DNA of 64,000 nt from positions 1-64,000 of the forward strand of contig PWZT01000054.1 of the NCBI GenBank assembly GCA_003567315.1, read 5' to 3'. A program made the position numbers and the translations under genes. The notes below the pieces were generated by a model, which had not been told where the DNA came from, did no database searches, and worked only from the letters and a program-made list of their open reading frames with translations. Shown here piece after piece: positions 39,558 to 48,896 of the stretch; positions within the stretch are counted from its first letter, which is position 1; each line of letters starts with the position of its first letter. This stretch comes from Paracoccaceae bacterium (lineage in GTDB: Bacteria > Pseudomonadota > Alphaproteobacteria > Rhodobacterales > Rhodobacteraceae).

Positions 39558-41218
39558 GTGACGGCCCCGGCGCTCTGGGCATCATCATGCTGTGCCACAC
39601 GGCGCTGCGTCGGGCCGCACAGGTGGCGCGGTTCTGGCTGGAGGCAGGCTGCCCTGTCGTGATCCATGTGGACCGCGCGATCAAGGATGCCGAGTTGCAG
39701 GCGATGCAGGCCGATCTGGGCCAGCATCCTTTGCTGCGCTTCAGCCCGCGCCATCGCTGTGACTGGGGCTCCTGGCGGCTGATCGAGGCCACGCAGGATG
39801 CCGCCGAGATCCTGTTACGCGACTTCCCCGAGACAGGCCATGTCATGCTCACCTCCGGCGCCTGTCTGCCCCTGCGCCCGGCCCAAGAGATGCAGGCATA
39901 TCTGGCAAAGCATCCGCAAACGGATTTCATCGAATCCGTTGCCATCGAGCATGCGAACTGGATCACGGGCGGGCTCTCGCTGGAGCGTTTCACCCTGTAT
40001 TTCCCCTTCAACTGGCACCGCCAGCGATGGGCGTTTGATCAATTCGTGGAAGTGCAGCGCAAATTGCGTATCCGGCGTGAGATACCGCGTCCGCTACGGC
40101 CGCATATGGGCTCGCAGTGGTGGTGCCTGACGCGCGACACCTTGGCCGCGATCCTGAACGACCCGAAGCGCAAGCGCTACGAGCGGTTTTTCCGGCGCAA
40201 CTGGATCCCCGATGAAAGCTATTTCCAGACGCTCGCGCGGCTGCATGCGCGCCAGATCGAGAGCCGGTCGCTGACGCTGGTCAAATTCGACCGCAACGGG
40301 CGGCCCAATCTGTTCTACGATGACCATCTGCAACTCCTGCGCCGCTCGGATTGTTTCATGGCGCGCAAGATCTGGCCCGAAGCGGAACAGCTCTATGCGT
40401 TTTTCCTCTCCGATCAGCCCAGGACACTCCCGCCTGTCGCCGCCGAACCCGCCAAGATAGACCGCTACTTCGAGCTGGCCGAGCGCCAGCGGATCGAAGG
40501 GCGCGCCGGGCTCTACATGCAAAGCCGATTTCCGCGCGATGACAGCGGCGCCGACAAGACCGCCGGTCCTTATTCCCTGTTCTCGGGCTTCGATCATCTG
40601 TTCCCGGATTTCGACCACTGGCTCGGGCAGGTCAGCGGCACCCGACCGCATGGCCATCTTTACGCGCCCGAGCGCGTGCAATTTCATGGCGGCGCGAAAA
40701 TCTGGCACGGGGCGCTGAGCGACTCGGCGGCGATCCGCGACTACAACCCGCGCATGTTTCTGACCAATCTGCTCTGGGCCACGCGCGGCGAACGCCAATG
40801 CTTCAGCTATGGGGCCGAAGACACGATGGACCACGAGGTCAACTGGTTCATGGCCACGGATGCGAACGCGTCCATTGCGCTGATCCGAGGGGCATGGCTC
40901 TTGCCGATGGCGCAGCGCGGGACGGTTTCCGACGAAGCGATCGCGCAGGTGAGCCGCCTGCAGAAGCGCGAGGAAGACTGGCTCGAGATTTTGCGCTCGC
41001 GCTGGGCATTGGCGCGGCTTCATGTCTGGAGCGTGGCCGAGGTTCTGCATGCACCCGATCGCGTCTTGCTCAAAGCCGTTGAGGATTTCGCCGATCCGGC
41101 GGCTCTGAGCGCACATGGCTTGCCTGCGCCGCGTCTCCCGGATGAGTTGGAGAGTTATCTCCGGGCGCTGCGCAACAAGGGCATGTCCTCGCAATTCGTC
41201 AAGACATTTCAGGGATAG
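39554..41218 (+). CDS. Core-2/I-branching (GT14-like) beta-1,6-N-acetylglucosaminyltransferase with extra C-terminal domain
   Basis: 554 aa; GALGIIMLCHTALRRAAQVARFWLEAGCPVVIHVDRA, LTSGACLPLRPAQEMQAYL, MGSQWWCLTRDTL. Confidence 0.8.
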   Translation: MSDGPGALGIIMLCHTALRRAAQVARFWLEAGCPVVIHVDRAIKDAELQAMQADLGQHPLLRFSPRHRCDWGSWRLIEATQDAAEILLRDFPETGHVMLTSGACLPLRPAQEMQAYLAKHPQTDFIESVAIEHANWITGGLSLERFTLYFPFNWHRQRWAFDQFVEVQRKLRIRREIPRPLRPHMGSQWWCLTRDTLAAILNDPKRKRYERFFRRNWIPDESYFQTLARLHARQIESRSLTLVKFDRNGRPNLFYDDHLQLLRRSDCFMARKIWPEAEQLYAFFLSDQPRTLPPVAAEPAKIDRYFELAERQRIEGRAGLYMQSRFPRDDSGADKTAGPYSLFSGFDHLFPDFDHWLGQVSGTRPHGHLYAPERVQFHGGAKIWHGALSDSAAIRDYNPRMFLTNLLWATRGERQCFSYGAEDTMDHEVNWFMATDANASIALIRGAWLLPMAQRGTVSDEAIAQVSRLQKREEDWLEILRSRWALARLHVWSVAEVLHAPDRVLLKAVEDFADPAALSAHGLPAPRLPDELESYLRALRNKGMSSQFVKTFQG

Positions 41219-41232
41219 GCGAAGGGTCTTCC

Positions 41233-42663
41233 ATGTCGATATCGCATGCTTTCCGCAGCTTCGTCGTGCTCGCCGAGATGCGTACGGGCTCCAACCTGCT
41301 CGAAGCCTGCCTCAACAGTTTCGAGGGGCTTTCCTGCCATGGCGAGGTCTTCAACCCCCATTTCATCGCCTATCCCAAGACAGAGGCATTGTTTGGATTT
41401 GACAAGGCGGCGCGCGACGCCGACCCGCTCGCGATGCTTCATCAGTTCCCGAAGCAGCCCGGGCTATCCGGGTTTCGCTTTTTCCATGACCATGACGGGC
41501 GGGTGTTCGAGCCCTTCATGCGGGACGCGAGCTGCGCGAAGATCGTGCTGACACGCAATCATCTCGACTCCTATGTCTCGCTCAAGATTGCCCGGGAAAC
41601 CCAGCAATGGCGGCTGGGCGATGTGACGCAGCGCCGGATTGCGAAAGTGGTGTTTGATCCGGCTGAGTTCGCCGAGCATGTGAGCTTGTTGCAGGATTTC
41701 CAGTTGCGCGTGCAGAAGCTGTTGCAAAACACGGGGCAGACGGCGTTCTATCTCGCCTACGAGGACATTCTGGACCTGGATGTGCTCAATGGTCTGGCGC
41801 AATGGCTGGGGGGGGAGGGGCGGATCGAGGCCTTGCCGCGCAGGCTCAAGCGACAGAACCCCGAGCCGCTGGAAGACAAGCTGGTGAACCCTGAGGCCGT
41901 GGCGGATGGGCTGGCGCGGATAGACCGGTTCAACCTCTCGCGCAGCCCCAGTTTCGAGCCGCGCCATGCACCGATGAATTGGGCCTTCCGGGCCTGTAAC
42001 ACTGTGCCGCTTGTCTATGCGCCGCTTCCGGGCGGGTCGGATCGCGCGATCCTGAAATGGATGGCCGAGATCGACGGGAGCAGCCATCGCGATCTGCGGG
42101 CGGATTTCAACCCAAGGACATGGCGCGACTGGCAGCGCGACAACCCCCGGCGAATGACGTTTTCAGTGCTCCAGCATCCCCTGCGGCGAGCACATGACGT
42201 GTTTGTCGATCAGGTTCTTTTGGGCAAGCGCGTGAATGTGCGCGATTTCATCGAACGCAGCCGGGGTGTGGAACTGCCGCGCGCGGAAGCGGAGCTGGCC
42301 GATTGGCCGCAGGACGCGCATCGCAGCGCCTTCCTCGGGTATCTGGCTTTCGTCAAGGCCAATCTGAATGGTCAGACCTCGTTGAAGACACGCCCGATCT
42401 GGGCCAGTCAGGCGCGGCTGATCGAAGCGATCACGGGCCAATGCCCGCTCCATCGGCTGGTGCGCGATGAAGACCTTGCGCGAGAGTTGCCGTCCCTGGG
42501 TCAGCCGCTCGGCGTGTCGTTCCCTGACTATGACGCGTCCCGGAAACCGCCCCCCAAGCTGGATCTGGCCACGATTTACGACGCGCAGGTAGAGGCCGCC
42601 TGCCGGGCCGCCTATATCCGCGATTACGATATGCTCGGCTTTGCCGATTGGTCGCCCGCGTGA
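41233..42663 (+). CDS. Sulfotransferase (NodH/Stf0-like N-terminus; additional C-terminal domain)
   Basis: 476 aa; RSFVVLAEMRTGSNLLEACLNSF (5'-PSB-like), LTRNHLDSYVSLKIARET (3'-PB-like). Confidence 0.8.
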   Translation: MSISHAFRSFVVLAEMRTGSNLLEACLNSFEGLSCHGEVFNPHFIAYPKTEALFGFDKAARDADPLAMLHQFPKQPGLSGFRFFHDHDGRVFEPFMRDASCAKIVLTRNHLDSYVSLKIARETQQWRLGDVTQRRIAKVVFDPAEFAEHVSLLQDFQLRVQKLLQNTGQTAFYLAYEDILDLDVLNGLAQWLGGEGRIEALPRRLKRQNPEPLEDKLVNPEAVADGLARIDRFNLSRSPSFEPRHAPMNWAFRACNTVPLVYAPLPGGSDRAILKWMAEIDGSSHRDLRADFNPRTWRDWQRDNPRRMTFSVLQHPLRRAHDVFVDQVLLGKRVNVRDFIERSRGVELPRAEAELADWPQDAHRSAFLGYLAFVKANLNGQTSLKTRPIWASQARLIEAITGQCPLHRLVRDEDLARELPSLGQPLGVSFPDYDASRKPPPKLDLATIYDAQVEAACRAAYIRDYDMLGFADWSPA

Positions 42664-43128
42664 TCAGGCGGCCTTGCTGGCCTCGGTGCTGCTGAGGATC
42701 GCAAAGATCTTTGCCGGATCGTCATTGGCGCGAAGTTTTTCGCAGGTTTGCCCATTGCGCAGCGTGCGGGAGATGAAGGCCAGCGCCTTGAGATGCTCGA
42801 CCCCCGCCTCGCGCGGGGCGAAAAGCGCAAAGACCAGATCAACAGGCGCCTTGTCCACGGAGCCGTAATCGAGCGGCTTTTCCAGACGAAAGAACACCCC
42901 CAGCACCTGATCAATCGCCTCGAGCCGCGCATGCGGGACAGCGACGCCATGCCCCACGCCGGTTGGCCCCAATGTCTCGCGCTCCTGCAGTGCGCCGATG
43001 ACTGTCTCGCTGTTGAGGCCGTACACGCTCTGCGCAGTTTCAGCGATGCTCTGGAAGAGGCGTTTCTTACTGGTTGCCGAAGCAACATAGCGGACGGCCT
43101 TGGCGTTGAGAAGCGAAGACATTTCCAT
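42664..43128 (-). CDS. ptsN: PTS IIA-like nitrogen-regulatory protein
   Basis: 154 aa; GVGHGVAVPHARLEAIDQVLGVFFRLEKPLDYGSVDKAPVDLVFALFAP. Confidence 0.93.
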   Translation of the reverse strand: MEMSSLLNAKAVRYVASATSKKRLFQSIAETAQSVYGLNSETVIGALQERETLGPTGVGHGVAVPHARLEAIDQVLGVFFRLEKPLDYGSVDKAPVDLVFALFAPREAGVEHLKALAFISRTLRNGQTCEKLRANDDPAKIFAILSSTEASKAA

Positions 43129-43207
43129 CTGGGCACTCTCCAGCGGCTGAAACAGGAAATTACCCCCCGGACATCATGCCCGAGGGTGGGGTGACGGACA
43201 TGGTGGG

Positions 43208-43774
43208 TTATTGTGGATCGATCCAGCCGATATTGCCGTCATCACGGCGATAGACGACATTCAGCCCGCCATGGCGCTCGTTGCGGAAAACCAGAACTGG
43301 CGAATGAGCGAGTTCCATCTGCATCACGGCCTCTCCTGCGCTCAGAGATGGAATACGCGTTTCCATCTCTGCGATTATGATCGGCTGGAGCGAGTCGGGC
43401 TCGTCCGCAACCTCGGCTTCGTCAGACGCGAGTATATAGGACGACGCATCCGCGAACTCAACCGGCTTGGCACGTTCGCGGTGATGATCCTTCAGCCGAC
43501 GCTTGTAGCGGCGCAACTGTTTGTCGAGTTTCTCGCGGCAGGATTCGAATGCCGCATAGATCTCATGCGCTTGCGCCCGGGCAGCGGCGGTCAGACCAGT
43601 AGAAAGATGCAGCGTCGCTTCACAGACATGATTATGCGCGTCGCGCGAGAAGATCACCACGGCTTCGGTCGGGCGTTGCTGGTATTTCTCGACCAACTCG
43701 CCGAATTCGGCCTTCACATGTGTCTGTAATGCTTCACCAATATCAATCTGTTTGCCGCTGATCTGATAACGCAT
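43208..43774 (-). CDS. hpf: Ribosome hibernation-promoting factor, long form
   Basis: 188 aa; MRYQISGKQIDIGEALQTHVKAEFGELVEKY plus C-terminal SPVLVFRNERHGGLNVVYRRDDGNIGWIDP. Confidence 0.93.
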   Translation of the reverse strand: MRYQISGKQIDIGEALQTHVKAEFGELVEKYQQRPTEAVVIFSRDAHNHVCEATLHLSTGLTAAARAQAHEIYAAFESCREKLDKQLRRYKRRLKDHHRERAKPVEFADASSYILASDEAEVADEPDSLQPIIIAEMETRIPSLSAGEAVMQMELAHSPVLVFRNERHGGLNVVYRRDDGNIGWIDPQ

Positions 43775-43892
43775 GCGCTTCTCCTTGCTGTGGTGGCAGG
43801 TTATCGCCCTGCCGGGTAGTGTTGCGCTGCTTGCCCCGAATGAAGCGGGTCGTACCCTCCCTGTTGCGTATCGGGGCCTGCCTCCTTCACGC

Positions 43893-43922
43893 ATTTGGCA
43901 CCGGATTGCGCGAGGATGTCAA
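43893..43922 (-). promoter_or_regulatory. Candidate sigma70 promoter for hpf-ptsN
   Basis: - strand TTGACA (43922-43917), 18-nt spacer, CCAAAT (43898-43893). Confidence 0.35.
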
Positions 43923-43957
43923 TGCTTTCCGACATGGTACCCATGCGTAGCCAGCGC

Positions 43958-44710
43958 CTATTGCAGGCGGAAATCGGTCCCCAGATAGACCCGGCGCACC
44001 TCCGGGTCGGCCACAACCTCTGCGGGTGTGCCTTCCTTCAGGACACCGCCATCATGCAGGATATAGGCGCGGTCCACGATGGCGAGTGTCTCACGCACAT
44101 TGTGGTCGGTGATCAGCACGCCAAGCCCGCGGGTCTTGAGGTCTGCGACAAGGCCGCGAATCTCACCCACAGCGATGGGATCGACCCCTGCGAAAGGCTC
44201 GTCGAGCAGCACATAACGCGGATTTGCCGCCAGCGCCCGCGCGATCTCGACGCGCCGCCTTTCGCCGCCAGAGAGCGCCAGCGCGGGCGAATCGCGTAGA
44301 TGCTCGATCGAGAATTCCTGCATGAGACCCTGCAACTTCTGCTTGCGTTGCGCGCGATCGGGTTCGGCGAGTTCGAGGACCGCCATGATGTTCTGCGCCA
44401 CCGTCAGGCCGCGAAAGATCGACATCTCCTGCGGCAGATACCCAAGGCCCAGCCGCGCGCGCCGATAAAGCGGCAGGCCGGTCGCATCGGCCCCGTCGAT
44501 CTCGACCGTCCCGCCCTCGTGGCGCACGATGCCCGAAATGCAGTAGAAGCAAGTGGTCTTGCCACAGCCATTCGGCCCCAGTAGCGCCACCACCTCGCCG
44601 GGATGCAGGACGAGGGAGAAATCGCGGATTATGACGCGCTTGCCATAGCGTTTCTCCAGATGCGCGACTTCGAGAGCGGCTTGCGGCTGCACAGTAGAGG
44701 GCTGTTGCAT
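43958..44710 (-). CDS. lptB: LPS export ABC transporter ATP-binding protein
   Basis: 250 aa; LLGPNGCGKTTCFYCISGIV, YLPQEMSIFRGLTVAQNI, LSGGERRRVEIARAL. Confidence 0.95.
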   Translation of the reverse strand: MQQPSTVQPQAALEVAHLEKRYGKRVIIRDFSLVLHPGEVVALLGPNGCGKTTCFYCISGIVRHEGGTVEIDGADATGLPLYRRARLGLGYLPQEMSIFRGLTVAQNIMAVLELAEPDRAQRKQKLQGLMQEFSIEHLRDSPALALSGGERRRVEIARALAANPRYVLLDEPFAGVDPIAVGEIRGLVADLKTRGLGVLITDHNVRETLAIVDRAYILHDGGVLKEGTPAEVVADPEVRRVYLGTDFRLQ

Positions 44711-44714
44711 CAGC

Positions 44715-45212
44715 TCACGGGTCAGTCTGGATAATCGTGCGGACATTGCCCTCCATGCGGCCTTGTCCCGATTGCAGGTTGAAATCGAGCCGATCGCCCG
44801 ACAGGACATTTTCGCCCTGCGTCAGAATGACCGAGCCGCGCATCATCACAGTACCGGCGATGACCTCATAGACGGCGTTCTGCGCTTCGGCGGCTTCATC
44901 GGCGGTTACCAGCGTCACACCGCCCGAGGCTTCCATGCGCTGAATGCGCCCATCCCCGCCTGCTGCGTAGAATATGCGGATGACAGGGGCTGCGAGCCGC
45001 ATGTCGCCCTGGCCGATGACTGCATTGCCCGAAAACACTGTCTCGCCCGTCGTGTTGTCCACTTCCAGTTCATCGGAGCGTATCTCGACCGGCAAGCCGC
45101 GCACAGAGTCCAGACCGCTGAAGGACAGGCTCATGCCCTGCGCCGCCGCGGACCCCGCGTGCAGCAGCGCCACCAGCGCGATCAGTGCTATGAACATGGC
45201 AGCATTCGGCAC
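44715..45212 (-). CDS. lptA: LPS transport periplasmic protein LptA
   Basis: 165 aa; signal peptide, VEIRSDELEVDNTTGETVFSGNAVIGQGDMRLAAPVIRI. Confidence 0.9.
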   Translation of the reverse strand: MPNAAMFIALIALVALLHAGSAAAQGMSLSFSGLDSVRGLPVEIRSDELEVDNTTGETVFSGNAVIGQGDMRLAAPVIRIFYAAGGDGRIQRMEASGGVTLVTADEAAEAQNAVYEVIAGTVMMRGSVILTQGENVLSGDRLDFNLQSGQGRMEGNVRTIIQTDP

Positions 45213-45225
45213 GCGACAGGCCCCC

Positions 45226-45855
45226 TCAATTATCTGGCACGTATATCAGCCTTACATTCCCCTTGAAGGCAAGCAGATATCCGCTTTCCGCCGTCGGCGC
45301 GCGGCTGAGTTCGAGCCGGTCAGCGGTCAGCTCACCCGCCGGACCTTCGGCCTCAATCCCGCCAAGGCCCTCGACATGCGTGCGCGCCAGTGCGGCACGC
45401 AACTCCGGCATGCGGGCGATATAGCCGTCGGATGTCTCGAGAACCACATTGCCGCGCAGGAGCATGGAATCGGCGGCCTCGTCGATCTGCCCGTCATCGC
45501 CCCGGAAATTCGCGACGCGCCCTGCCGGAAACTCCAGCCGTCCTTGCGGTGCATCGAGCGTCAGCAGAACGGGTGCGCGCTCGCTCGGGTCAGTCGCAGA
45601 GCGCACGGAATTTGCCGTGATGGTCATCGCCGTGTCATCGCTGGTGACAGTGGCGATTCGCGCCGTACCCACGCGCGGCTCGCGGGTGAGGTCCTCGATG
45701 TCGATATCGGACATCTCCACTGCGCGCTGCGGGTCGATATTCTCCGAGAACAGAAACACCGTCGATAGCAGGGCCAACGCACCGAGCGGCAGCACGAGAC
45801 GCGCGATGCGCGAAATCTGAAAGCCGAGGCCGGAGCGTGGGGCAGGCGGTGCCAT
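45226..45855 (-). CDS. lptC: LPS export protein LptC
   Basis: 209 aa; N-terminal TM, position directly upstream of lptA. Confidence 0.85.
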   Translation of the reverse strand: MAPPAPRSGLGFQISRIARLVLPLGALALLSTVFLFSENIDPQRAVEMSDIDIEDLTREPRVGTARIATVTSDDTAMTITANSVRSATDPSERAPVLLTLDAPQGRLEFPAGRVANFRGDDGQIDEAADSMLLRGNVVLETSDGYIARMPELRAALARTHVEGLGGIEAEGPAGELTADRLELSRAPTAESGYLLAFKGNVRLIYVPDN

Positions 45856-45863
45856 GGCGGGCC

Positions 45864-46475
45864 TCAATGCGCGAAGATATCCGTGTCGGGCCAGCCCATC
45901 AGGTCAAGCTCTGCCCGGGTCGGCAGAAAGTCAAAGCATCGCTGCGCGAGTTCCGCGCGTCCTTCGCGCGCGAGCATGACCTCGAGCACCTCGCGTAACT
46001 TGTGCAGATGCAGCACATCCGAAGCCGCATAGGCCTGTTGCGCATCGCTCAGCGTCGGCGCGCCCCAGTCCGAGCTTTGCTGCTGTTTGGAAATATCTAC
46101 ACCCAGAAGCTCGGCCAGCAAATATTTCAGACCGTGCCTGTCAGTATAGGTGCGCACGAGTTTAGAAGCGATCTTGGTGCAATAGACTGGCGCGGTGGTC
46201 ACGCCGAAGCTGTGGCGCAGCAGGGCGATGTCGAAGCGGCCGAAATGGAAGAGCTTGAGCACATCGGGGTCGGCCAACAGGCGGGTGAGGTTCGGGGCAG
46301 GGCGGATGTCGCGCCCGATCTGCACCAGATGTGCTGTGCCATCGCCGCCCGAAAGCTGCACAAGGCAAAGCCGGTCGCGATGCGGGTTCAGCCCCATGGA
46401 CTCGCAGTCAATCGCGACGATGGGGCCCAGATCGAGCCCATCGGGCAGATCATCGGCGTAAAGGTGAACGGTCAT
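45864..46475 (-). CDS. rnd: Ribonuclease D-like 3'-5' exonuclease (exonuclease domain only)
   Basis: 203 aa; IVAIDCESMGLNPHRDRLCLVQLSGGDGTAHLVQIG, LFHFGRFDIALLRHSFGV, YAASDVLHLHKL. Confidence 0.92.
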   Translation of the reverse strand: MTVHLYADDLPDGLDLGPIVAIDCESMGLNPHRDRLCLVQLSGGDGTAHLVQIGRDIRPAPNLTRLLADPDVLKLFHFGRFDIALLRHSFGVTTAPVYCTKIASKLVRTYTDRHGLKYLLAELLGVDISKQQQSSDWGAPTLSDAQQAYAASDVLHLHKLREVLEVMLAREGRAELAQRCFDFLPTRAELDLMGWPDTDIFAH

Positions 46476-46629
46476 GCGCGCCTCGGTTTTCCAGCTGCTT
46501 CAGCAAGTGGGCTAGGCCGTGCGGGGCAGAAAATCAAGCAGCTTGCCTGACAGGAATGCAGGTGGCTGACGCTGGGTCAGCCTTCGTGATTGCCCGATCC
46601 TGGCCTATGCTCTCGCCCAGGAGCCCCAG

Positions 46630-47289
46630 ATGCCGCAGTCCTTCACACCGCGCCAGAGTTACAGCCGCGCCGAGCAGCGGCTTGATGCTGCGATCCATTT
46701 CCTCGGGCTGGGGGGTGTGCTGCTGGCAGTGCCTTTGCTGATCGGGGTTGCGCTGATGCGCAGTGCCTCAGACGGCTCGATGGAGTTTCTGCTGGCTGTC
46801 AGCATTTATGGCGCATGTTTCGCTGCCATGATTGGCGCCTCGGCGTTGTTCAATCTTAAGCTGCGACCTTCGCTCAACTGGCTTTTCCAACGTCTCGATC
46901 ATGCCGCCATCTATCTCAAGATCGCAGGCACCTACACGCCCTTCACGCTTGTCACCGGGCAAGGGCTCTGGCTTCTGGCCGGGCTCTGGGGGGCTGCGGC
47001 CTTCGGCGTGGCGCTCAAGCTTGTCTCGCCTGTGCGGTTCCGGGCTCTCGCGCTTGGACTCTATCTGGGCATGGGCTGGGTCGGGGTCGTGATCCTGCCC
47101 GAACTCGCGCACAGCCTGCCGCTTGCAACGCTGGTGCTTATGGTGCTGGGCGGGCTCGTCTATACCAGCGGTGTCGTGTTTTATCTCTGGGACCGCCTGC
47201 CGTATCATTTCGCGATCTGGCATATTTTCGTGCTTGTCGCGAGCTTCCTGTTTTACGCAGCGGTCATGGTGCTAGTGGTTGCCCTCTGA
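46630..47289 (+). CDS. Hemolysin III family / PAQR-like membrane protein
   Basis: 219 aa; FQRLDHAAIYLKIAGTYTPFTLV ... LPYHFAIWHIFVLVASFLFYAAVM. Confidence 0.9.
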   Translation: MPQSFTPRQSYSRAEQRLDAAIHFLGLGGVLLAVPLLIGVALMRSASDGSMEFLLAVSIYGACFAAMIGASALFNLKLRPSLNWLFQRLDHAAIYLKIAGTYTPFTLVTGQGLWLLAGLWGAAAFGVALKLVSPVRFRALALGLYLGMGWVGVVILPELAHSLPLATLVLMVLGGLVYTSGVVFYLWDRLPYHFAIWHIFVLVASFLFYAAVMVLVVAL

Positions 47290-48051
47290 CGGCCACTGCC
47301 CGCGGTCCCGCAAAACCTTGCGCAGAAGCGTCGGGCAGTCAGTAATCAGACCGTCCACGCCCATATCAAGCAGGCGGTTCATCTCTTCTGCCTCATTGAC
47401 CGTCCAGACCTGAACTGCGACCCCGGCGTCGTGAGCAGCCCTGACCAGCCTTGGCGTCACAACCGGAATACCCTTCCAGACGGCCGGGATCTGCACAACG
47501 CCGAAGCCGCTCAGCCGCATCGGCAGGCCCCAGCCGCGCGCCCAGAGCCGTGCAACCTGCGCATGGGCGGGCGACCACAACAGGCGTGGCCCCAGCCGCG
47601 CGACTGCCGCCTCTGTGCAGGCCGGGTCAAAGGCGCCGATACAGACGCGTTCAAGCGCCCCGGCCCGCTCTATCAGATCGCAGAGCGGGGCGATCACGGC
47701 ACGACTCTTTGTCTCTATTGTCACGAAGAGCCGCGGATACTCGACGAACAGTGTCTTCAACCGGGGAATTTCATTACCGCCCCGCGTGCGGATGCTGCGA
47801 AGCTCGGCATAGTCGAGATCCGCGATTCGTCTCGAATCGCCGCACATTCGGGTCAGATCGGCGTCATGATGGATAACCACGACATTGTCGCGCGTGGCAT
47901 GCACGTCGAGTTCGACATGGGTGTACCCCAGAGCCTGCGAATGGGCGAAGGCTGGAAGCGTGTTCTCTTCGTTTTCCTGCGCGCCACCGCGATGCGCGAA
48001 AGCAATCGCCCCGGGGGCTGTGAGAAATGGGTGACGTTGTTGATCGCTCAT
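47272..48051 (-). CDS. Glycerophosphodiester phosphodiesterase
   Basis: 259 aa; AFAHRGGAQENEENTLPAFAHSQALGYTHVELDVHATRDNVVVIHHD. Confidence 0.93.
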   Translation of the reverse strand: MSDQQRHPFLTAPGAIAFAHRGGAQENEENTLPAFAHSQALGYTHVELDVHATRDNVVVIHHDADLTRMCGDSRRIADLDYAELRSIRTRGGNEIPRLKTLFVEYPRLFVTIETKSRAVIAPLCDLIERAGALERVCIGAFDPACTEAAVARLGPRLLWSPAHAQVARLWARGWGLPMRLSGFGVVQIPAVWKGIPVVTPRLVRAAHDAGVAVQVWTVNEAEEMNRLLDMGVDGLITDCPTLLRKVLRDRGQWPSEGNH

Positions 48052-48552
48052 GACGTTGCATCATGCCCGGTTTCAGGTCCGAGTCGAGACCGGATCACCG
48101 CTTGATCGTATCGCTTGTCGGGATTTTATGTCGCTTTGATCTGAGTCATCCACGAGAAAAGTATCCTGTGCCAATTTTGACAGACCAACAGGAGGACAAC
48201 CATCATGAGGGACACCTCATCAGACACACCCAATGACAGAAGTCAGCCGTGTCGGGTCAGGGAGGGGCACGCAAGTACCATTCACCAGCTTGCGATGCGT
48301 TCAATGCGGACAGTGAAAGCCGACAAGGATGCGCTCTGGCCCCGCCGCGTCCGCCCGGTGAGCGCCAGAACCCGAGAGCTTGTCTCCTGAGCGCTCGAAA
48401 CCTGCAAGGATTGGCCCACCGCTGTTGATGCGACCTAGGGCATGTTGGCAAGGTATCTCGTGCGCTGACATCTTGTGATTGGGCAGGGGGCGGCCGTGGC
48501 GATTATGGTGCAGATTTGAGGCTCCGCAACGCGTCAGGCTGGTCGTCAACGC

Positions 48553-48782
48553 GCCGTTTCGGGAGCGGGTGAAATCATTGGCTCGGTCCTCGAAGCGTCT
48601 CGAGATAGCGTCTTCCGCTGGACAAAGGCCAAGGCGGCGCTGCCCCAGCGCTTCGATGCCGACGCCCTCCAGGGCGCGCTGTCGCAGCGGATGGCACGAT
48701 CTCCGATCAGAATGACACGGCTGAATATCGCGCCAATCTCGTCCGCCTGATGGATTCGCGGGTCATGCGCGCGGCCAGCTGA
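48553..48782 (+). pseudogene. Decayed, frameshifted C-terminal remnant of a CoxM-type FAD-binding subunit (molybdenum hydroxylase family)
   Basis: Frame 1 AVSGAGEIIGSVLEASRDSVFRWTKAKAALPQRFDADALQGALSQ then frame 2 DGTISDQNDTAEYRANLVRLMDSRVMRAAS*, matching the expected end of CoxM-like proteins. Confidence 0.6.
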
Positions 48783-48896
48783 CGCTACGGAACGGCGGTT
48801 GACAGACGTGCCGCGCAAAGCTCCGTTCCATTTCCAACTTGGAATTGATCATATCATGCTTAGCTTGTGCAGCAATCCACGCTCACAGGAGGTTGT

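Noticed and set aside
38286-42663. tRNA-Thr as attachment site of a genomic island carrying the glycosyltransferase/sulfotransferase genes
   Set aside because: No integrase, and I could not see a repeat of the tRNA 3' end near 42.7 kb; composition by eye is like flanking DNA.
48205-48390. 61-aa ORF with good RBS (AGGAGG) in the decayed gap
   Set aside because: No recognisable domain, and it lies in a region of evident gene decay; not supported as a gene.
48301-48549. 82-aa - strand ORF (HNRHGRPLPNHKMSAHEIPCQ...) as transposase remnant
   Set aside because: No transposase motif or terminal inverted repeats found; likely chance.
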